This document shows positions 1 to 8,427 of a stretch of DNA of 64,000 nucleotides, piece after piece. Both the position numbers and the translations under genes were made by a program. Position 1 is the first letter of the stretch, and each line of letters starts with the position of its first letter. Location of the stretch: contig NZ_KB849796.1 of assembly GCF_000369045.1 (NCBI RefSeq), forward strand, positions 412,474-476,473. The letters are read 5' to 3'. The notes below the pieces were generated by a model. It ran no database searches. It saw only the letters and a list, made by a program, of their open reading frames with translations, and had not been told where the DNA came from. The stretch comes from Acinetobacter pittii ATCC 19004 = CIP 70.29 (lineage in GTDB: Bacteria > Pseudomonadota > Gammaproteobacteria > Pseudomonadales > Moraxellaceae).

Positions 1-1330
1 CTAACCATTCAACAGCTAAAATGCCGCGGACGTTGTCAGCCATATACCAAAGACGTTTACCAGCATTCGGAGCCATTGATACATGGTCTTCTTGGTTAGC
101 TGAAGTCGGTAAGCTATCAACACTTGCTGGATGTGCAAGCGCTTTATTGTCACTTGCAAGAGCAGCAGCAGTTACCTGAGCAATCATAAAGCCTGAGTTA
201 ACACCACCATTTGCCACCAAGAACGGTGGAAGCTGTGACATATGACGGTCCATCATCATCGAAATACGACGTTCAGACAGTGAACCAATTTCTGCAATTG
301 CCAAAGCTAGATTATCAGCCGCCATTGCAACAGGTTCTGCATGGAAGTTACCACCAGAAATCACGTCACCTTGTTCAGCAAAAACAAGCGGGTTATCAGA
401 TACAGCATTTGCTTCAATTTCTAATACTTCAGCAGCCTGACGGATTTGCGTTAAACATGCACCCATCACCTGTGGTTGGCAACGTAAAGAGTATGGGTCT
501 TGAACTTTGCTACAGTCTTCGTGCGAATGTGCAATTTCACTTGAGTCTGTTAATAGGTCACGATAAGCCGCAGCCACATCAATTTGGCCACGTTGACCAC
601 GTACTTCGTGAATACGAGCATCGAATGGTGCACGTGAACCCAGCATTGCTTCAACGCTTAAGCCACCACAAACTGTTGCAGCTGCAAATAAATCTTCCGC
701 TTCAAATAAGCCGCGTAAAGCATAAACAGTTGAAACCTGTGTACCATTTAAAAGTGCTAAACCTTCTTTAGCTGCTAAAGAAATAGGTTCTAAACCTGCA
801 ACTTTTAAAGCTTCAACTGCTGGTAACCATTCACCTTTATAACGCGCTTTACCTTCACCAAGTAACACTAAAGACATGTGTGCAAGTGGCGCCAAGTCAC
901 CTGAAGCCCCTACTGAACCTTTTAGTGGAATGTGTGGGTAAACTTCGGCATTAATTAAAGCCAACAAAGCATCAATCACTTTACGGCGAATACCAGAGAA
1001 ACCACGCGCCAAGCTATTTGCTTTCAATAGAATAATTAAACGAACCATTGCATCATCAAGTGCTTCACCTACACCTGCCGCATGCGAAAGAACCAATGAA
1101 CGCTGTAATTTTTCTAAATCTTCAGGAGCAATTTTAGTTGAAGCAAGTAAGCCAAAGCCCGTGTTAATACCGTAAGCTGTACGTCCTTCATTTACAATTT
1201 TCTCAACGCAAGCCACGCTTGCATTAATTGCTGATGAAGCACTTTCATCTAATTTAACTTTAATTGGGTTGAGGTAGGCTTGACGTAAATCGGCTAAGGT
1301 CAGTTTTCCCGGTTGGATTAATAATTCCAT
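1..1330 (-). CDS. hutH: Histidine ammonia-lyase, 5' part (C-terminus beyond window)
   Basis: First step of histidine degradation in the cytoplasm: histidine to urocanate plus ammonia. About 443 codons are visible, reading [10 protein letters not shown] at the start and staying open to the left edge. The Ala-Ser-Gly triad that cyclises into the MIO electrophile is at residues 142-144, inside [11 protein letters not shown]. An AGGAAG ribosome site lies 5 bases before the ATG. The usual length is about 510 residues, so roughly 65 are outside the window. It follows hutU by 88 bases and probably shares its transcript. No frameshift is seen. Confidence 0.96.
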   Translation of the reverse strand, partial: MELLIQPGKLTLADLRQAYLNPIKVKLDESASSAINASVACVEKIVNEGRTAYGINTGFGLLASTKIAPEDLEKLQRSLVLSHAAGVGEALDDAMVRLIILLKANSLARGFSGIRRKVIDALLALINAEVYPHIPLKGSVGASGDLAPLAHMSLVLLGEGKARYKGEWLPAVEALKVAGLEPISLAAKEGLALLNGTQVSTVYALRGLFEAEDLFAAATVCGGLSVEAMLGSRAPFDARIHEVRGQRGQIDVAAAYRDLLTDSSEIAHSHEDCSKVQDPYSLRCQPQVMGACLTQIRQAAEVLEIEANAVSDNPLVFAEQGDVISGGNFHAEPVAMAADNLALAIAEIGSLSERRISMMMDRHMSQLPPFLVANGGVNSGFMIAQVTAAALASDNKALAHPASVDSLPTSANQEDHVSMAPNAGKRLWYMADNVRGILAVEWL

Positions 1331-1368
1331 GTTGGCTTCCTAATTTTTTGCACTATATTCTGCTGAGA

Positions 1369-1398
1369 CGGTGCTTTTCACAATTGCAAAAAGCACCG
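1369..1398 (-). terminator. Intercistronic stem-loop between hutU and hutH
   Basis: A 10-bp perfect stem (CGGTGCTTTT with AAAAGCACCG) with a 10-base loop lies in the 88 bases between hutU and hutH. On the minus strand the right arm is followed by few T residues, so it may be a leaky terminator or an RNA-stabilising hairpin that tunes hutH relative to hutU. Function is inferred only. Confidence 0.45.
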
Positions 1399-1417
1399 CT
1401 AGTTCTTCCGTGTATTT

Positions 1418-3094
1418 TTATTGCGTGATCATTGGCAAGTGTAGGCCTTGCTCTTTCGCACAGTTAATCGCAATTTCATAACCTGCATCGGCATGACGCA
1501 TAACACCTGTTGCAGGGTCATTGGTCAGTACACGAGCAATACGTGCAGCAGCTTCATCTGTACCATCACACACAATCACAACGCCTGAGTGTTGAGAGAA
1601 GCCCATACCTACACCACCACCGTGATGTAAAGACACCCAAGTTGCGCCGCCTGCTGTATTGAGCAACGCATTTAATAAAGGCCAGTCTGATACTGCATCT
1701 GAGCCGTCTTGCATTGCTTCAGTTTCACGGTTTGGACTTGCAACTGAACCTGAGTCTAAATGGTCACGACCAATCACAACTGGTGCAGACAATTCACCGC
1801 TACGAACCATTTCGTTAAATGCCAAACCAAGTTTTGCACGTAAGCCTAAACCTACCCAGCAAATACGCGCTGGTAAGCCTTGGAAGCTAATACGTTCACG
1901 TGCCATGTCTAACCAGTGATGTAAATGTTCATCATCAGGAATTAACTCTTTAACTTTGGCATCTGTTTTATAAATGTCTTCTGGGTCACCAGAAAGCGCT
2001 GCCCAACGGAATGGACCAATACCACGGCAGAACAATGGACGGATGTATGCAGGTACGAAGCCTGGGAAATCAAAAGCGTTTGCTACACCTTCTTCTTTCG
2101 CCATTTGGCGGATGTTATTACCATAGTCAAATGTTGGAACACCCATTTTTTGGAAATCAAGCATCGCTTGTACGTGTTTTGCCATCGACTGTTTTGCAGC
2201 TTTTACAACAGCTTCCGGTTCAGTTTTCGCACGTGCACGGTATTCATCCCAAGTCCAGCCTACTGGTAAGTAGCCATTAAGTGGATCGTGTGCACTTGTT
2301 TGGTCAGTCACCATGTCTGGACGTACACCACGGCGTACAAGCTCAGGTAAAATTTCAGCAGCGTTACCATGAAGCGCAATTGAAATTGCTTTACCTTCTT
2401 TTGTATAGCGGTCAATACGCGCTAAAGCATCGTCTAAGTCAGTCGCTTGTTCATCTACATAACGGGTACGTAAACGGAAATCGATACTTGCTTGTTGGCA
2501 TTCAATGTTTAAAGAACAAGCACCAGCAAGTGTTGCAGCTAAAGGCTGAGCACCACCCATACCGCCTAAACCAGCAGTAAGAACCCAACGACCTTTTAAA
2601 TCACCGTTGTAGTGTTGGCGGCCTGCCTCAACGAAAGTTTCGTAAGTACCTTGTACAATACCTTGGCTACCAATGTAGATCCATGAACCTGCTGTCATTT
2701 GACCATACATAGCCAAAGCTTTTGCATCTAACTCGTTGAAGTGTTCCCAGTTTGCCCAGTGCGGTACAAGGTTTGAGTTTGCAATTAAAACGCGAGGTGC
2801 ATCTTTATGAGTTTTAAATACACCTACTGGTTTACCTGATTGAACCAATAAAGTTTCGTCAGTTTCAAGATTTTTTAAAGTATCTACAATTTTGTCGAAA
2901 CATTCCCAGTTTCGTGCTGCACGGCCAATACCACCGTATACAACCAACTCTTTCGGGTTTTCTGCAACGTCCGGATCAAGGTTATTCATCAACATACGTA
3001 ATGGAGCTTCAGTTAACCAACTTTTAGCCGTCAATTCAGTGCCGCGTGGCGCACGAATTTCTACATCACGAAATTTTGTTGTCATTGTTGTCAC
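1418..3094 (-). CDS. hutU: Urocanate hydratase
   Basis: Second step of histidine degradation: urocanate to 4-imidazolone-5-propionate, using tightly bound NAD+. The 558-residue length is normal for the family. A glycine-rich NAD-binding stretch (GLGGMGGAQ) lies near residue 175, and the conserved ARICWVGLG segment near residue 410 carries the family's active-site cysteine. The start is decided by the ribosome site: AGGAGT at 3101-3106 is 6 bases from the GTG at 3094 but 15 bases from the in-frame ATG at 3085, so I take the GTG. It is the first gene of the hutUH part of the operon, and candidate HutC operators lie just upstream. Confidence 0.97.
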   Translation of the reverse strand: MTTMTTKFRDVEIRAPRGTELTAKSWLTEAPLRMLMNNLDPDVAENPKELVVYGGIGRAARNWECFDKIVDTLKNLETDETLLVQSGKPVGVFKTHKDAPRVLIANSNLVPHWANWEHFNELDAKALAMYGQMTAGSWIYIGSQGIVQGTYETFVEAGRQHYNGDLKGRWVLTAGLGGMGGAQPLAATLAGACSLNIECQQASIDFRLRTRYVDEQATDLDDALARIDRYTKEGKAISIALHGNAAEILPELVRRGVRPDMVTDQTSAHDPLNGYLPVGWTWDEYRARAKTEPEAVVKAAKQSMAKHVQAMLDFQKMGVPTFDYGNNIRQMAKEEGVANAFDFPGFVPAYIRPLFCRGIGPFRWAALSGDPEDIYKTDAKVKELIPDDEHLHHWLDMARERISFQGLPARICWVGLGLRAKLGLAFNEMVRSGELSAPVVIGRDHLDSGSVASPNRETEAMQDGSDAVSDWPLLNALLNTAGGATWVSLHHGGGVGMGFSQHSGVVIVCDGTDEAAARIARVLTNDPATGVMRHADAGYEIAINCAKEQGLHLPMITQ

Positions 3095-3100
3095 AGGCGG

Positions 3101-3106
3101 ACTCCT
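3101..3106 (-). promoter_or_regulatory. Ribosome binding site selecting the GTG start of hutU
   Basis: AGGAGT on the minus strand, 6 bases before GTG at 3094. It argues for the GTG over the nearby ATG (3085). Confidence 0.6.
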
Positions 3107-3148
3107 TCCTTTGAGCTTACATCAGCAGAACATCACTTGTTTCTGCAT

Positions 3149-3195
3149 TTGTATAGTAATGTATTAACTTATATATACATCCATATACTACACAA
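3149..3195. promoter_or_regulatory. Candidate HutC operator region upstream of hutU
   Basis: A dyad TTGTaTAGTA (3149-3158) and TACTAcACAA (3186-3195) brackets the minus-strand sequence TGTATATATA, one base from the TGTATATACA core seen before hutC. It sits 55-100 bases upstream of the hutU GTG, where a repressor could cover the promoter. HutC-type GntR repressors recognise TGTATATACA-like sites; assignment here is by similarity and position. Confidence 0.5.
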
Positions 3196-3285
3196 ATATT
3201 TTTCGGCGTGAAGAGGGTGACTGATATTTTTTTAATAAAATTGAATAAGCTTATGAATTAAATTAATTTATTTTTATATCAGGCA

Positions 3286-3326
3286 TAAAAAAAGCACATA
3301 TCTTTTAAATCGATACGTGCTTTTTA
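3286..3326 (-). terminator. Intrinsic terminator after hutC-hutD
   Basis: Minus-strand stem AAAGCACGTATC pairing with GATATGTGCTTT (one wobble), followed by a T7 tract. It lies 20 bases after the hutD stop and separates hutCD from hutUH. Confidence 0.75.
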
Positions 3327-3345
3327 AGTAGTAAATTATATTGTT

Positions 3346-3921
3346 TTATCGTTGAATTAGCTCCATGACATAGCAACTTTTGAGTTGTCTTTTGGGAAAA
3401 CTAATCGATGTCACGCCAGCGTTTTTCTCAATTTTTAGTGTTTCTTGAGCAGCAAGCTGAACGGAATGATCATCAACGTTCACTTCCGTTTCACTACCCT
3501 GATTAAAAATGAAAATCAGGTCTGCCGAACTGATAAATGCCTGCTCCGCTGCATCATTCAACCACTGAAAACGAGCATGAAACTTTGCAGGATCATAAAT
3601 TAAATTTAAATCTCGAATTGCACCGTCGACCAGTTCATTTTGGACCTGACTCTCGCCATGGAAAGCAAAAATATCACCTTGGTTCAGCGTTTTGGCAGGA
3701 AGATCATCGACATGCAATACCATACCCTGTCCATCGAGTACGCTAATAATGCGCTGCTTATTGGGAAATAGCGAAAATGGCCCAGAAGTGGTCACATCTG
3801 CCATCGAAATACGCCAATCGAAATCAGCTTCACCTTGGCTTCTGGCAATTTCTAAAGTAAAACCTGCACCATTTTTCCAAAGCATTTTTGTATATTGATC
3901 GGCCCTGATCAATTCAATCAT
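3346..3921 (-). CDS. hutD: HutD family protein
   Basis: Cupin-fold protein of the HutD family, found in hut operons of many proteobacteria and thought to limit or fine-tune histidine catabolism; the biochemical role is not settled. The 191 residues match the family, with the typical N-terminal MLWKNGAGFTLEIA and DWRISMADV segments. Its ATG overlaps the hutC stop by four bases (ATGA), implying translational coupling, and a terminator follows. No signal peptide or membrane segment is seen, so it should be cytoplasmic. Confidence 0.92.
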   Translation of the reverse strand: MIELIRADQYTKMLWKNGAGFTLEIARSQGEADFDWRISMADVTTSGPFSLFPNKQRIISVLDGQGMVLHVDDLPAKTLNQGDIFAFHGESQVQNELVDGAIRDLNLIYDPAKFHARFQWLNDAAEQAFISSADLIFIFNQGSETEVNVDDHSVQLAAQETLKIEKNAGVTSISFPKRQLKSCYVMELIQR

Positions 3922-4670
3922 GGGTTAAATTTTCCTTCGAGATAGTAGCGGCTACCCGGATAAATCAGACGCGCACTTGAAATGAGTTGTTTATTTGACC
4001 ATGTACGACGGCGAATCAATAAGCATGGCTCAGCTTTAGTAATCTTCAACCACTTACACTCTTGAGGAGATGCTAAAACGGCCTCGACAATGTGCTCACC
4101 TTCTGACACAGGTGCTTTTGCCATGAGGTAAGCATTCGGGGTAATGGTTTTAAAATCTTGTTCTAAATAATCTGGAATCAGTGCTGCATCCACTAAACGA
4201 TCTTCGACCTGAACAGGTACATCATTTTCATAATGCACAATAATCGAGTGAAATAATTTTTGCCCTTCGCGAGTCTGCATTAATACACTTTGCTCTGCAT
4301 TTGCATAAATTTGTTCTAAGACTAAAACTTCAGCATGGTGCTTATGGTTTCGTGCAATAATCTCATCGGCAATATTATTAATTTGAAAAAGTGCAGTTCG
4401 GCCTTGCCCTTCAGCTACGAAAGAACCAACGCCCTGAATTCGAACGAGTAAGCCTTCTGTTGTTAACTCACGTAGCGCACGGTTTACCGTCATACGGCTA
4501 CAGCCAAGTTGATTAACGAGTTCACTTTCCGAAGGAATTTTTTTATTTACAGCCCATGAGCCTTCATAAATCTTTTGTGAAATCAGCTGTTTTACACGTT
4601 GATATAAAGGAACTGGACTATCAGCTTCAATCGAAAGCTCAGCATGTTCTTGTTTTGATGTTCTGGGCAT
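3918..4670 (-). CDS. hutC: Histidine utilization repressor (GntR/HutC)
   Basis: GntR-type transcription factor of the HutC subfamily, 250 residues: a winged helix-turn-helix in about residues 18-85 (with CSRMTVNRALRELTTEGLL) and a UTRA effector domain to the C-terminus. HutC proteins repress hut genes and release DNA on binding urocanate. The protein starts 53 bases from a TGTATATACA palindrome, which suggests autoregulation. It is co-transcribed with hutD. Confidence 0.95.
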   Translation of the reverse strand: MPRTSKQEHAELSIEADSPVPLYQRVKQLISQKIYEGSWAVNKKIPSESELVNQLGCSRMTVNRALRELTTEGLLVRIQGVGSFVAEGQGRTALFQINNIADEIIARNHKHHAEVLVLEQIYANAEQSVLMQTREGQKLFHSIIVHYENDVPVQVEDRLVDAALIPDYLEQDFKTITPNAYLMAKAPVSEGEHIVEAVLASPQECKWLKITKAEPCLLIRRRTWSNKQLISSARLIYPGSRYYLEGKFNP

Positions 4671-4711
4671 AACAAATACTCAAAAAGGCGGCAGGCAAAA
4701 AAGTATTTTAG

Positions 4712-4751
4712 TTAACATGCTATGTATATACAACCACATACAACATGTTAA
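4712..4751. promoter_or_regulatory. Candidate HutC operator with nested dyads
   Basis: A perfect palindrome TGTATATACA (4723-4732) lies inside a wider inverted repeat TTAACATG (4712-4719) and CATGTTAA (4744-4751). It is 40-80 bases upstream of the hutC start. The inner core matches the known HutC-type recognition pattern; the outer dyad is unexplained. Confidence 0.6.
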
Positions 4752-5023
4752 TTTATGAATTAAATAGATTTTAAAAAGTTTAAAAAATAAACATAGTTCG
4801 GTAAGAGCTAATTTAAAGTTTTATGTAGAGAAATTCAAATATATTAGGATCTTATCAATATTTATTTAATAGTTGTGTCTGCTAAGTTTATGCTCAATTC
4901 AAGGATGTAAAAAGTATCGTTTTTTCTAATTTACGAAACGCTGCTTAAAACTTTTATTTAAAATAACTGATCGATAGTATTCTTCTGCCACACAGTATAT
5001 TAATAAAACTGGAAGCACATCGA
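4752..5023. other. AT-rich intergenic region before the acyltransferase
   Basis: Very AT-rich stretch between the hutC operator and the acyltransferase ATG. I see no gene, tRNA or strong hairpin; it presumably carries the acyltransferase promoter. Confidence 0.5.
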
Positions 5024-6136
5024 ATGCGTAATTATAAAATAGATATTCTTCGAGGAATCTCTATCCTTTTGGTTCTTTTACACCATTTTAATATTCCCTA
5101 TAAACTTAAAGATACATGGTTAGGTTTTGATTTCTTAGGTGAAGCATTTAGCACAGTCATCGCAAGAAATGGAAATTATGGCGTCACCATGTTTTTTGTG
5201 ATTTCGGGTTTTTTAATTACTCATCACACCTTAAAAAGAGATAAACAATTTTCCGCAATTAACCTCAAACATTTTTATATCCGACGAGCAGCGCGTATTT
5301 TACCGTGTCTGGTATTACTCATTTTAGGTGTAAGCATACTCGGTTCGTTTGACTTAAAACCCTTTATGAACCAAGCTCCAAATGGCATTGAGGTTTCCTA
5401 TCCACTAACAATTTTTGCGGCTTTAGCCTTCTGGATGAATATCCTGATTATTAAATTCGGTTGGGTAAACTACGCTTTGGGCGTGCTGTGGTCGCTCTCT
5501 GTGGAAGAAGTTTTTTACTTTGTTTTTCCATTATTGTGCTTGTTCACACGTAGTAATAAGGTTTTTATTGCTGTACTTGTTGGAGTCATTTTATACGGGT
5601 CTTATTTTAGGTCTCTACATTTTGGAGAAGAAAGCGGCGCCTATTTATATCATTATTTTTCAAGTTTTGATGGTATAGCGGTGGGCTGTTTAACTGCCAT
5701 TTTTTCTCATAAATATCAGCCAAATTGGCCCTATAAAAAACCTCTTTCGTGGTTGATTATTTTGAGCATGACCGCTCTATATTTATATGCGCCAATTAAA
5801 GAAGTTAGCACATGGGGTATTAGCTTATTTGCTCTTGCCACAAGTTTACTCATTCTGTGTTTTCAATATCCTTCCGAAACGCAAGCGCATAACCTCTTTA
5901 CAAAAATCATGGTTTGGTTGGGGCAAAGAAGTTATGAAACTTATTTGTTTCATCTAGTTGTGCTGGGTCTTATGAAAGTTGCTTTTGTTCCGGCTCAAAC
6001 CGACTCTAGCATCAAAATTATGCTTTTAATTGGCTATCTGGTTCTGACCTTTATTATCAGCGCAGCGATTGAAAAATATTATTCCACACCGCTTAACAGC
6101 TACATTCGAAAAATTTTCATTAAAGACAAATCATAA
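5024..6136 (+). CDS. Acyltransferase family 3 membrane protein
   Basis: Integral membrane O-acyltransferase of the OafA/YrhL (acyltransferase_3) family, which moves acetyl or similar groups to cell-surface sugars. The 370 residues open with the hallmark RGISILLVLLHHF containing the conserved histidine, followed by about ten hydrophobic segments and the mid-protein LWSLSVEEVFYFVFPLL motif. There is no extracellular SGNH domain. It is a single gene between hutC and zigA, both on the opposite strand, and looks more AT-rich than its neighbours, so it may be an accessory insertion. Substrate unknown. Confidence 0.88.
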   Translation: MRNYKIDILRGISILLVLLHHFNIPYKLKDTWLGFDFLGEAFSTVIARNGNYGVTMFFVISGFLITHHTLKRDKQFSAINLKHFYIRRAARILPCLVLLILGVSILGSFDLKPFMNQAPNGIEVSYPLTIFAALAFWMNILIIKFGWVNYALGVLWSLSVEEVFYFVFPLLCLFTRSNKVFIAVLVGVILYGSYFRSLHFGEESGAYLYHYFSSFDGIAVGCLTAIFSHKYQPNWPYKKPLSWLIILSMTALYLYAPIKEVSTWGISLFALATSLLILCFQYPSETQAHNLFTKIMVWLGQRSYETYLFHLVVLGLMKVAFVPAQTDSSIKIMLLIGYLVLTFIISAAIEKYYSTPLNSYIRKIFIKDKS

Positions 6137-6168
6137 AAAAAAGCCCCTTTAAAATAGGGGCTTTTTTA
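6135..6168. terminator. Bidirectional terminator between acyltransferase and zigA
   Basis: AAAAAAGCCCC and GGGGCTTTTTT form a stem with A and T tracts on both sides, serving the two convergent genes. Confidence 0.8.
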
Positions 6169-6169
6169 A

Positions 6170-7399
6170 TTAAGCGATCAACATCGTTTCATCTTCTTGT
6201 TTAAAAGGATTAGACCAGTTCTGCCAAGCTTGTGGTCCTAAAGCCATTTCCTCATCACTTAATAAACAACGGTCTAAGCGTTGTATTAAAGCTTGCTCAT
6301 CCATTTGCATACCAATTAAAACCAGCTCCTGACGTGCATCACCTGTTTGAGCATCCCAAACCTTTTTAATTTGTTCGATGCTGTCTAAGTCACTTGGCCA
6401 GTCTTCTTCTGCAACGGTGGCCCACCAATAACCTGCCAAGCCATGTCGTGCCATCGCACCTGCTTGTGACCATGAATAAGCCAATGTCGGTTCAGCAGCC
6501 AACCAGAAAAAGCCTTTAGAACGAACGACACCCGGCCATTCAGCCTGCACCAAATCATAAAAACGTTCTGGATGGAAAGGTCGACGCGCGCGGTAAACAA
6601 AGCTACTGATTCCATACTCTTCAGTCTCTGGCGTATGTTCTCCACGTAACTCTTTTAACCAGCCCGGTGCTTGTGCGGCTTCATCAAAGTCAAATAGCTG
6701 TGTATTTAAGATTTTATCTAAAGCGATCTTTCCAAATTGAGCAATTTCAATTCGAGCACGCGGGTTTAGAGTTTTTAAAATTGCAATGAGTTGGTCTTGC
6801 TGAGCCTGATCAATCAAGTCAATTTTATTGAGCATAATCACATCACAAAATTCGATCTGATCAATAAGAAGGTCGACCACAGTTCGCTCATCGTGTTCAC
6901 CTAATGACTCACCACGTTGTTGCAGTGAGTCGATTGAACCGTAATCTTTAAGAAAGTTAAAAGCATCGACTACCGTGACCATGGTGTCGAGTCGAGCAAA
7001 CTCATTGAGAGAGTTTCCATCTTCATCTTCAAAGGTAAAGGTTTCTGCAACAGGCAGTGGTTCTGAAATGCCTGTTGACTCAATCACCAATTGATCAAAG
7101 CGCCCTTCATCAGCTAAACGTCTCACCTCAACCAATAAGTCTTCTCGTAAAGTACAACAGATACAGCCATTACTCATTTCAACCAGCTTTTCATCTGTTC
7201 TTGAAAGCTCCGCCCCACCTTCGCGTACTAATGCCGCATCAATATTCACCTCTGACATATCATTGACAATCACGGCAATACGGCGGCCTTCACGATTATT
7301 TAAAATATGGTTGAGTAATGTGGTTTTTCCTGCACCCAAAAAGCCTGATAAAACAGTGACGGGAAGCTTGGCAAATGAGTTGGCGATTGCAGTGCGCAT
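6170..7399 (-). CDS. zigA: COG0523 (CobW/ZNG1-type) GTPase, zinc metallochaperone ZigA
   Basis: G3E-family GTPase thought to deliver zinc to client enzymes when zinc is scarce. Counting from ATG 7399 there are 409 residues: Walker [10 protein letters not shown] at 19-27, the metal-binding CICC at 79-82, NKID for guanine recognition, and a C-terminal CobW domain. An upstream in-frame ATG at 7435 would add 12 residues; I prefer 7399 because GAAGAGA precedes it while 7435 lacks a ribosome site. A near-perfect Zur box lies upstream. The position beside hut genes matches A. baumannii zigA, which is linked to zinc-starvation growth and histidine use. Confidence 0.92.
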   Translation of the reverse strand: MRTAIANSFAKLPVTVLSGFLGAGKTTLLNHILNNREGRRIAVIVNDMSEVNIDAALVREGGAELSRTDEKLVEMSNGCICCTLREDLLVEVRRLADEGRFDQLVIESTGISEPLPVAETFTFEDEDGNSLNEFARLDTMVTVVDAFNFLKDYGSIDSLQQRGESLGEHDERTVVDLLIDQIEFCDVIMLNKIDLIDQAQQDQLIAILKTLNPRARIEIAQFGKIALDKILNTQLFDFDEAAQAPGWLKELRGEHTPETEEYGISSFVYRARRPFHPERFYDLVQAEWPGVVRSKGFFWLAAEPTLAYSWSQAGAMARHGLAGYWWATVAEEDWPSDLDSIEQIKKVWDAQTGDARQELVLIGMQMDEQALIQRLDRCLLSDEEMALGPQAWQNWSNPFKQEDETMLIA

Positions 7400-7491
7400 G
7401 GCTTGATCTCTTCGAATAATATTTAAACTGATCATGGCTGGCCATCTAGGTATGGCCAGATCACAGGCGTAATCTATTTCTAAACCACAAT

Positions 7492-7510
7492 AATGTTATG
7501 TTATAACATA
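7492..7510. promoter_or_regulatory. Zur box upstream of zigA
   Basis: TGTTATgTTATAACA at 7494-7508 is one mismatch from the palindrome TGTTATANTATAACA at the centre of the A. baumannii Zur consensus. Its place 59-95 bases upstream of either zigA start fits zinc-dependent repression by Zur, which is encoded elsewhere. Confidence 0.82.
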
Positions 7511-7577
7511 ACTATTGATCAAGTTTTTATTCCGCTTTTGTTTAAATCAATTTACTTAGTCGTTGAAAAAATTGCTT

Positions 7578-8264
7578 TTATAGTCCCTGACAAATTGAGG
7601 TTTTGTAGTGATGGTCAGGTCCCCATGCACGGAATCCTTGGCTATCAATATGGATTTGTCCTGAAGCATAAACACCTAGTCCCATATTAAGCGCTTGGCC
7701 TTTAGTCGCCCAAAACTGACAAAGTTTGGTTTTAGTTTGCTGAATATTGAACTGGTCTAAATCACTCGGCTGTTCTGGGCCAATTCGAAAATCAAGTGCT
7801 GCATTAAAGACATGTCGAGAAGCATCAGCACCACCTGCACAGCGGTTTAGAGATAAAGCACGGTAGACCGAAGTCACTTCAAAATCGTTAATTACGCCAT
7901 CATCAACTAACGCTTTTAAAATGCTAAGTGTCGGAACGATATTGGACCAAATCTCCCTTGGTGGCACCGCATAAGGCTCAACTCCACATTTTTGCCAATC
8001 GCGAGCCGAGCGTAATAACTCATGGTCTCGCACTAAATTGGCAAGTCCCTTTTGCTTAAGAAATTGCTTGTAAGATTGCACAGCCTGTCGATGGTCTGCT
8101 GTAGCTAACCATGCAACATACGCCTCGGGTTGAGGCTTTATTTTGACCAATGTTTTTGTAGGTTGAGGTAAAGATGTTTGGGTATGCAGAGGAATTGTTG
8201 GCTTGGGTGTTTGGGTACTACATGCTGTGAGAGATAATAAAATTAAACCGAAATAACGCTTCAT
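7578..8264 (-). CDS. zrlA: Zur-regulated lipoprotein, M15-like metallopeptidase
   Basis: A 228-residue lipoprotein with lipobox LTAC (lipidated Cys15), a Pro/Thr/Gln linker and a D-Ala-D-Ala carboxypeptidase-like (M15 type) domain. Likely zinc ligands are in SRHVFNAALDFR (His and Asp about seven apart) and in QIHIDSQGF near the C-terminus. It should act on peptidoglycan from a membrane anchor in the envelope. A perfect Zur core lies 58-72 bases upstream. Gene position and properties match A. baumannii ZrlA, linked to wall integrity under zinc limitation; the symbol is from recalled context. Confidence 0.85.
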   Translation of the reverse strand: MKRYFGLILLSLTACSTQTPKPTIPLHTQTSLPQPTKTLVKIKPQPEAYVAWLATADHRQAVQSYKQFLKQKGLANLVRDHELLRSARDWQKCGVEPYAVPPREIWSNIVPTLSILKALVDDGVINDFEVTSVYRALSLNRCAGGADASRHVFNAALDFRIGPEQPSDLDQFNIQQTKTKLCQFWATKGQALNMGLGVYASGQIHIDSQGFRAWGPDHHYKTSICQGL

Positions 8265-8319
8265 AAATATGCTCTATCTTCACCAAAAATGGGAAAATTG
8301 CTCATCATTAAATTAATGA

Positions 8320-8338
8320 AATGTTATATTATAACAAT
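8320..8338. promoter_or_regulatory. Zur box upstream of zrlA
   Basis: Perfect palindrome TGTTATATTATAACA at 8322-8336, with a further GAAA on the left, matching the A. baumannii Zur consensus. It is 58 bases from the zrlA start. Confidence 0.88.
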
Positions 8339-8376
8339 AATAAAATCCTTTAATTTCTGTTGCTAAATTTTAAAAA

Positions 8377-8407
8377 TAAAAAAGGACGCCTGTCAGACGT
8401 CCTTTTT
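8377..8407 (-). terminator. Terminator after the aromatic permease gene
   Basis: AAAAAGGACG and CGTCCTTTTT form a 10-bp stem with a 9-base loop, about 20 bases after the permease stop. The arms carry A and T tracts so it can work both ways. Confidence 0.75.
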
Positions 8408-8427
8408 AGATACAACTCAATAATTTA

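Noticed and set aside
211..771. Plus-strand open frame of 186 codons
   Set aside because: It is the antisense shadow of hutH, which has strong protein-family support on the other strand.
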